Source: Welwitschia mirabilis
Taxonomy: Eukaryota > Gnetophyta > Gnetopsida > Welwitschiales
Assembly (NCBI GenBank): GCA_051453625.1
Contig: JBOZIK010000001.1
Span: 291,249,825-291,286,509, forward strand
Length of the DNA: 36,685 nt
Direction of reading: 5' to 3'
The notes below the pieces were generated by a model. That model saw nothing but the letters and a program-made list of their open reading frames with translations. It made no database searches and had not been told where the DNA came from. Each line of letters opens with the position of its first letter. Positions within the stretch are counted from its first letter, which is position 1. The position numbers and the translations under genes are program-made. Positions 32,510-36,685 of this stretch are shown piece by piece.

Positions 32510-34100
32510 TAATATTAATGGTTTTTATAAGAATTTACATTATTAAAGTAAAATTTTCCTTTTCTTATAATAAGACATGATTCTCTAGAGTTTACCATAA
32601 GATTTAAAATTTTCAATATTAATGTGCCAAGGTAACACATTAACAAAAAATATATTTTCATTTCAAAAACTCTTATTACTGTTAGTTGAATTAAGTATGG
32701 AAAAGTAAGATAAATGATTAGTGATAGAATTTTCATTTTCTACTCTAGTTTTAAAGGTGATATCAAATAATTAAATAAGTAAAACCCAATGCATAATATA
32801 AGATTTAGTTAAGGACTTATTAATAATGTATTTTAAAGAGGCATGATCAGTAAAGATAATTACAAGATAGTCAATGAAATAGTAGCAAATTTTTTAAGAG
32901 TAAAGATAATGGCTAACATCTCATTTTTAGTAGTCTAATAGCTAAGTTTTACATCATACAAAGTTTTGATATTATAGAAAATAACATAGGATTTGCATTC
33001 AATAGTTTTATCTAAACCTATACTAACTACAAAATTACTTACATCTTTCATCACTTTAAAATAAAGATACTAATTAAGAGCTTTAAGAATAGGTGACTAC
33101 AACAAAACCTCTTTAAGTTTTTGAAATATAATTTTACAATCAAGTATTCAAGAGAAATATGCACTATTAATACATAATTTACTCCAAGGTTTACTAAGAT
33201 AAATAAAAGATGAAATAAAATAATGATAAAAAACCATCATGTCCTAAGAAAGATCTTATATCTTTTACATAAGTAGGGGTAGTTAACAAATAAATGACAC
33301 TGATCTTTATAGGATCCACTTCTATTCCTTTTTTAGAAATAATATGACCTAGAATAATACCCCTAGTAACGATAAAATAACTTTTTACCTAACAAAGTTG
33401 AATACTATAATCAATACAATGATCTAAAGTCAACTATAAATAACATGTTGTTTGATTGAAAGAATCACCATAAAAAGGAAAATCATCTCTAGATATTTTG
33501 AAAATGTTATTTAAAAATTTAGCAAAAATACATATCATACACCTTTGAAAAGTTTCAAGAGCATTACATAAATCAAAATAGAGTAAACGATAGGTAAAAA
33601 TTCAAAATGGACAAGTAAAAGTAGTTTTTTTTCTTGATCTTTTAGATTTGAAGGGATTTAATTATAATAACTGTATTTATATAGAAAATAATTGTAATGA
33701 TTTCCAAAGAGCTTATCAAGGATTTCATTAAAAGAAACAAAAAAGTAATCTTTCTTAGTATAAGTATTAAGAGTACCAAAAACTACATTAATTCATCATT
33801 TATCATTCTTATTTATGAAAACTTACAAAGGGTTCACCTATTCACTATCTGCAAAGGGATAAATGATGTCAGCTCTTAAATTTTTATGATTTCTTATTTA
33901 ATAATATCCATAATCTTTAGAATTAACATACACTGAGATTAATGTACAAGTTTTATATTAAGTTCTAAATAAATATGACGTGAACAAATAGAAGAATGAA
34001 CTTTAATTAGATCATGATAAGATCAAGTTAAAGCTTTAAATATTTTAATTAATGAGTTGATGCATTATTTTTCTCAAAAAGAAGTAAGATGCACATTCAT
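32510..34100 (-). pseudogene. Athila-type reverse transcriptase, RNase H and linker
   Basis: From right to left: KIMDIIK-stop-EIIKI and LTSFIPLQIVN (family DVVKKEIIKWLDAGVIYPISDSEW); DLCNALETFQRCMICIFAKF at 33575-33520 (family PFGLCNAPATFQRCM); SRDDFPFYGDSF near 33490 (family FMDDFSVYGxSF, with the catalytic pair kept but Met changed); RGIILGHIISKKGIEVDPIK (33370-33305); DIRSFLGHDGF; FTDHASLKYIINKSLTKSY near 32840; and LPWHINIENFKSYGKL with YYKKRKILL in the linker before integrase (32640-32540). Stops are again mostly at Gln positions. Confidence 0.88.
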
Positions 34101-34450
34101 GATAATATGTGTAGATTGATTACTACCTAGAAGTATATAATTTAAATGATTAGCTAGTGATGTTAAATTAGTAATAACAAAACTATTAATAGTAAAAATA
34201 TCATTTCATTAAAATTACAATTAAAATATTTACAATAAACACATTCAATGGGAGTATCAATTATATTGGAATCTAAATAATGTTTAATAAGAAATTCATA
34301 TTATGTATCCAAAAAAACCATATCATTTAGAATTAAAAATAATTCATCACCTGTAGGTTGAATTTTAGGAAAGGATAAATGTTCATTAAATTTAGCTACA
34401 TTTTTTTAAAACTTGAAAACACATTAAAGGTAATATAAATAGTGTTAAAA

Positions 34451-34918
34451 ATAATTTTTAATGCATTAGATCTAGAATAAATTTTAGCATAATTAGTTGA
34501 AACCTAACATTAAGAAAGAATGGTGAGATAGCTAGTTGAATTCATGGATACTCTAAGAATTACAAAATCAATAAGATAAATACATTTATTAATTTGAATT
34601 AAATCATCTTTCAAGATTTTAAAAGGTTCTACTAACATTTCATTAACCATATAAATAATTAATCATTGAGATTAATATGATTAAATAATTTTCAATGCAT
34701 TAGATCTAGAATTAATTTAGCATAATTAGTTGAAAGCCAACATTAACCAAGCATGGTGAGATAGCTAGTTAAATCCATGGATACTCTAAGAATTACAAAA
34801 TTAATAAGATAAATAGATTTATCAATTTGAATCAAATCATATTTCAAGATTCCCAAAGGTTTTACTAAAGTTTCATTATCCATATAAATAATTAATCATT
34901 GGGATCAAGACAATTAAA
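34451..34918 (-). repeat. Tandem duplication of about 234 bp inside the protease region
   Basis: Copy 1 (34451-34684) and copy 2 (34685-34918) align with a constant offset of 233-234 bases. They share ATGCATTAGATCTAGAAT, GTGAGATAGCTAGTT, ATGGATACTCTAAGAATTAC and ATAAATAATTAATCATTG. The copies differ by many substitutions and small indels, so this is an old, real duplication; no gap is involved. It duplicates the protease segment after the active site (MDNETLVKP to LIL). Confidence 0.9.
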
Positions 34919-35040
34919 TTCTAAGGTTTGAAAAATAAGTTCAACCATATAATCAACTTTGGCTCCTATATATATTAGAACTTTATTATTAATACAATTT
35001 TCAATAGTAATAATAATGGCAGAAGATAAGGATCATCATA
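34690..35040 (-). pseudogene. Athila/gypsy aspartic protease region
   Basis: The minus strand reads SKMLVKYDDPYL, then NNKVLIYIGAKVDYMVELIF and QTLEFNCLDPND, then MDNETLVKPLGILKYDL, DKSIYLINFVILRVSMDLTS and CWLSTNYAKLIL. Plant gypsy proteases read KYxDPGxPxxxxxI...VLIDxGASxNxM...GxLxDVxVxVDKFxxPxDFVxLDxxxDxxxPxxLGRPFLxT. The catalytic Asp of the D-x-G-A box reads Tyr. The two halves follow the expected order. Confidence 0.75.
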
Positions 35041-35159
35041 TTTCACTAGCATTTTAGATTGCTAAATGCATGTAAAAGTAGTAAGATTAACTATTTCTTT
35101 AAATGTTTAAATCCTTCTAAGTGTTCATTCCTCATGATGCATATTATAATCCTTGTATT

Positions 35160-36685
35160 TAATATAAATCCAACCTATTAATATGACACATACTAGTATA
35201 GAGTACAAACCTAAATGTCATAATCTGGTAAATGAATCATTGACATTCAAAGCTAGTCCATTTAAAATAAAACAAACATATCATTTTTTTTATATTTTTG
35301 GGTTTTAGAATTTAAAATTAACACAAGGCTAGTGATGCAATGAAATGAATGACATGTAATGAAAATGTGAATGCAATGAATTGAAAATGAAAATGATCTA
35401 AATGTAATCAGTTATCATGTTTACCAACTCATTATCATCCAAGTTGCCTTTTATACTCTATATTAATATTAGATCTAATGTATTATAGCATTAAATTGAT
35501 ACTCGCATAAATTATAAGAAATATTAAGAGAGATAATTAAGAGAAAAAATTTCCATTTTATCAATTCAATAAAATTTGCTTAATTACATTTACTTATAAG
35601 CAATAACTTCTTAATTTATCATACTCATTTCAAAATGAAGGAAAGATTTTCTTATAAATGAATGAATCCCTTACCCAAGATGCTCCAATAGTCATAAGTC
35701 ACTTGAATGAAAAAATATATCAAATAAAATATGTAAATGAGGTATATATAGTTTTTCTTTATTGGTTTTAATTACTAGATGAGTGGTCCAAAAGGAATGT
35801 GACTTATTAAAAATTAGTTATAATTTGATTAATTTTTTAATGTTTATGATTATTGTCTTTTGAGCCTAAACTAAATAAAATGGCTAGATAAGTAATCTAC
35901 TTTCTAATAACTTCCTATCATAGCATTTAAATAAATTTGGCTTGGAATAATGCTTCTACTGATAGTTGTATTAAGAACTTCATCTAGATGACCATGTGAA
36001 TAATCCTTCCTATTCATTAATAAATATACTACTGAGAGTCGTCCAAGGACTTTTTTTAGATGATGATGAGAATAATCCTCAAAAATAGTTTTCTAATCCT
36101 CAAACAACTTCCATTGATGATCAACTAACTTTATCTAATTCTAAAGAATTAAAAAGATCTTCAAAAACATCCTAATTAGTTATGTTAGATTTTAGTAGGT
36201 ATTGCAATGATGGGTAAAGCATCTTTATGTTATTAGATGTTGTATCATCATATTAATTCATTGTTATTATATTACCAAAATAATCATGAATGGATCATAA
36301 CAAAAGTCATTTACAAAGGGTTAGAAATGCTGAAAAACTACACTATTTTGATCATCACAATGGATAATCAACTTTTAATCTTATTTTTATCATAAACCTA
36401 TTAAATAAACTTAAGAAATACTCTTATAATAATATTAAGTATGTCTAATTTGGCCTTATAATATAGCCTCTCACAGATCATTTATTACTTCCTAATAAAG
36501 TAAGCAGATAATAAGGAGAAATCCAAATCAATAAAATAAAATTACTTAATCATAAATTTAGATTTCAAAAATTTACCATGTAGATCTGAAATGAAAAATT
36601 TCATCCAGCAATCATTACTACTAAAAGGACCTTCATTTAGATATCTTCATCTAAACGATTAGGTGCAAGGTGGTTTCAAAATACA
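35160..36685. repeat. Dispersed non-coding repeat, copy B (LTR-like)
   Basis: Non-coding sequence that resembles 12130-13450 (best over 35330-36480) in the same orientation. It stands where gag of the minus-strand Athila-like element would be expected, so either it is that element's 5' LTR/leader after an internal deletion, or another repeat inserted there. It holds GTCGTCCAAGGAC and CATCTAGATGA-like words (about 35982-36065) and TTCATCTAAACGAT near 36646. Confidence 0.45.

Larger units (their letters stand above)
31490..35130 (-). pseudogene. Ty3/gypsy Athila-type pol remnant
   Basis: On the minus strand the full Athila/Tat pol order is readable: pre-protease segment (about 35130), protease (35040-34690, with a partial second copy), RT (about 34080-33300), RNase H (about 33200-32740), integrase zinc-binding part (about 32480-32290) and integrase core (32185-31490). 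Diagnostic matches are EIIKI...FIPLQIVN, DLCNALETFQRC, RGIILGHIISKKGIEVDPIK, FTDHASLKYIINKSLTKSY, LPWHINIENFKSYGKL and MIPYKFVFGK. It is broken by many Gln-type stops, several frameshifts and a 100-base gap. Gag is not seen upstream. Instead, non-coding repeat sequence starts at about 35160. Confidence 0.9.

Noticed and set aside
32515-32736. 73-codon minus-strand frame as a separate gene
   Set aside because: It overlaps the Athila linker in a shifted frame; the family match is in the neighbouring frame (LPWHINIENFKSYGKL).
1-36685. tRNA or rRNA genes, CRISPR arrays, bacterial operons, organelle DNA insertions
   Set aside because: No tRNA cloverleaf consensus boxes, rRNA-like conserved stretches, regularly spaced short repeats or organelle gene text were seen. 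Base composition and retroelement content fit nuclear DNA.
1-36685. A fungal genome with RIP as the source of the stop pattern
   Set aside because: The retroelement lineages (Athila/Tat, Tekay-like, plant copia gag with UBN2-like core) point to plants, although the decay pattern alone would not exclude it.

Overview
The window looks like a piece of nuclear repeat DNA from a plant, most likely a seed plant. It is very AT-rich, CpG is rare, and it carries no intact host gene that I can recognise. What can be read is a pile of old, broken LTR retrotransposons: Ty1/copia and Ty3/gypsy (a Tekay/Del-like chromovirus and Athila/Tat-like elements). These lineages are typical of plant genomes. The species cannot be told from the sequence.

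Layout. 1-1740: a C-rich, G-poor island with no recognised gene. 2319-3640 (+): 3' part of a copia pol (reverse transcriptase and RNase H). 4508-8620 (+): a nearly complete gag-pol of a chromovirus-like gypsy element. 9752-10960 (+): decayed open frames of unknown type. 12130-13450: a non-coding repeat related to 35330-36480. 15586-18855 (-): a copia-type gag with primer-binding site, a coiled-coil tail and a separate 222-codon acidic frame, but no pol, preceded by an 80-bp tandem repeat at 19116-19460. 21850-23000 (-): a decayed gag-like or unknown frame. 25825-26000 (+): the tail of an Athila/Tat integrase. 26800-27545 (+): another unknown decayed frame. 31490-35130 (-): an Athila-like pol (protease, RT, RNase H, integrase) with a 234-bp internal duplication in its protease region.

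Two patterns run through the whole window. First, nearly every in-frame stop lies where the family has Gln, Arg or Trp (CAA/CAG to TAA/TAG, CGA to TGA, TGG to a stop). This is what C-to-T decay of methylated DNA would give, so open frames are short even where the protein is still readable. Second, six of the eleven N gaps are flanked by the same sequence on both sides: the last 59-451 bases before the gap are repeated as the first bases after it. That is the pattern of unmerged contig overlaps, so several apparent tandem duplications here are probably assembly artefacts.

The most interesting candidate is the minus-strand block from about 19.4 kb to 15.6 kb. It looks like a gag-only, probably non-autonomous copia-type element with its own extra ORF. 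Nothing here forms an operon, and no gene is likely to be expressed as an intact protein.
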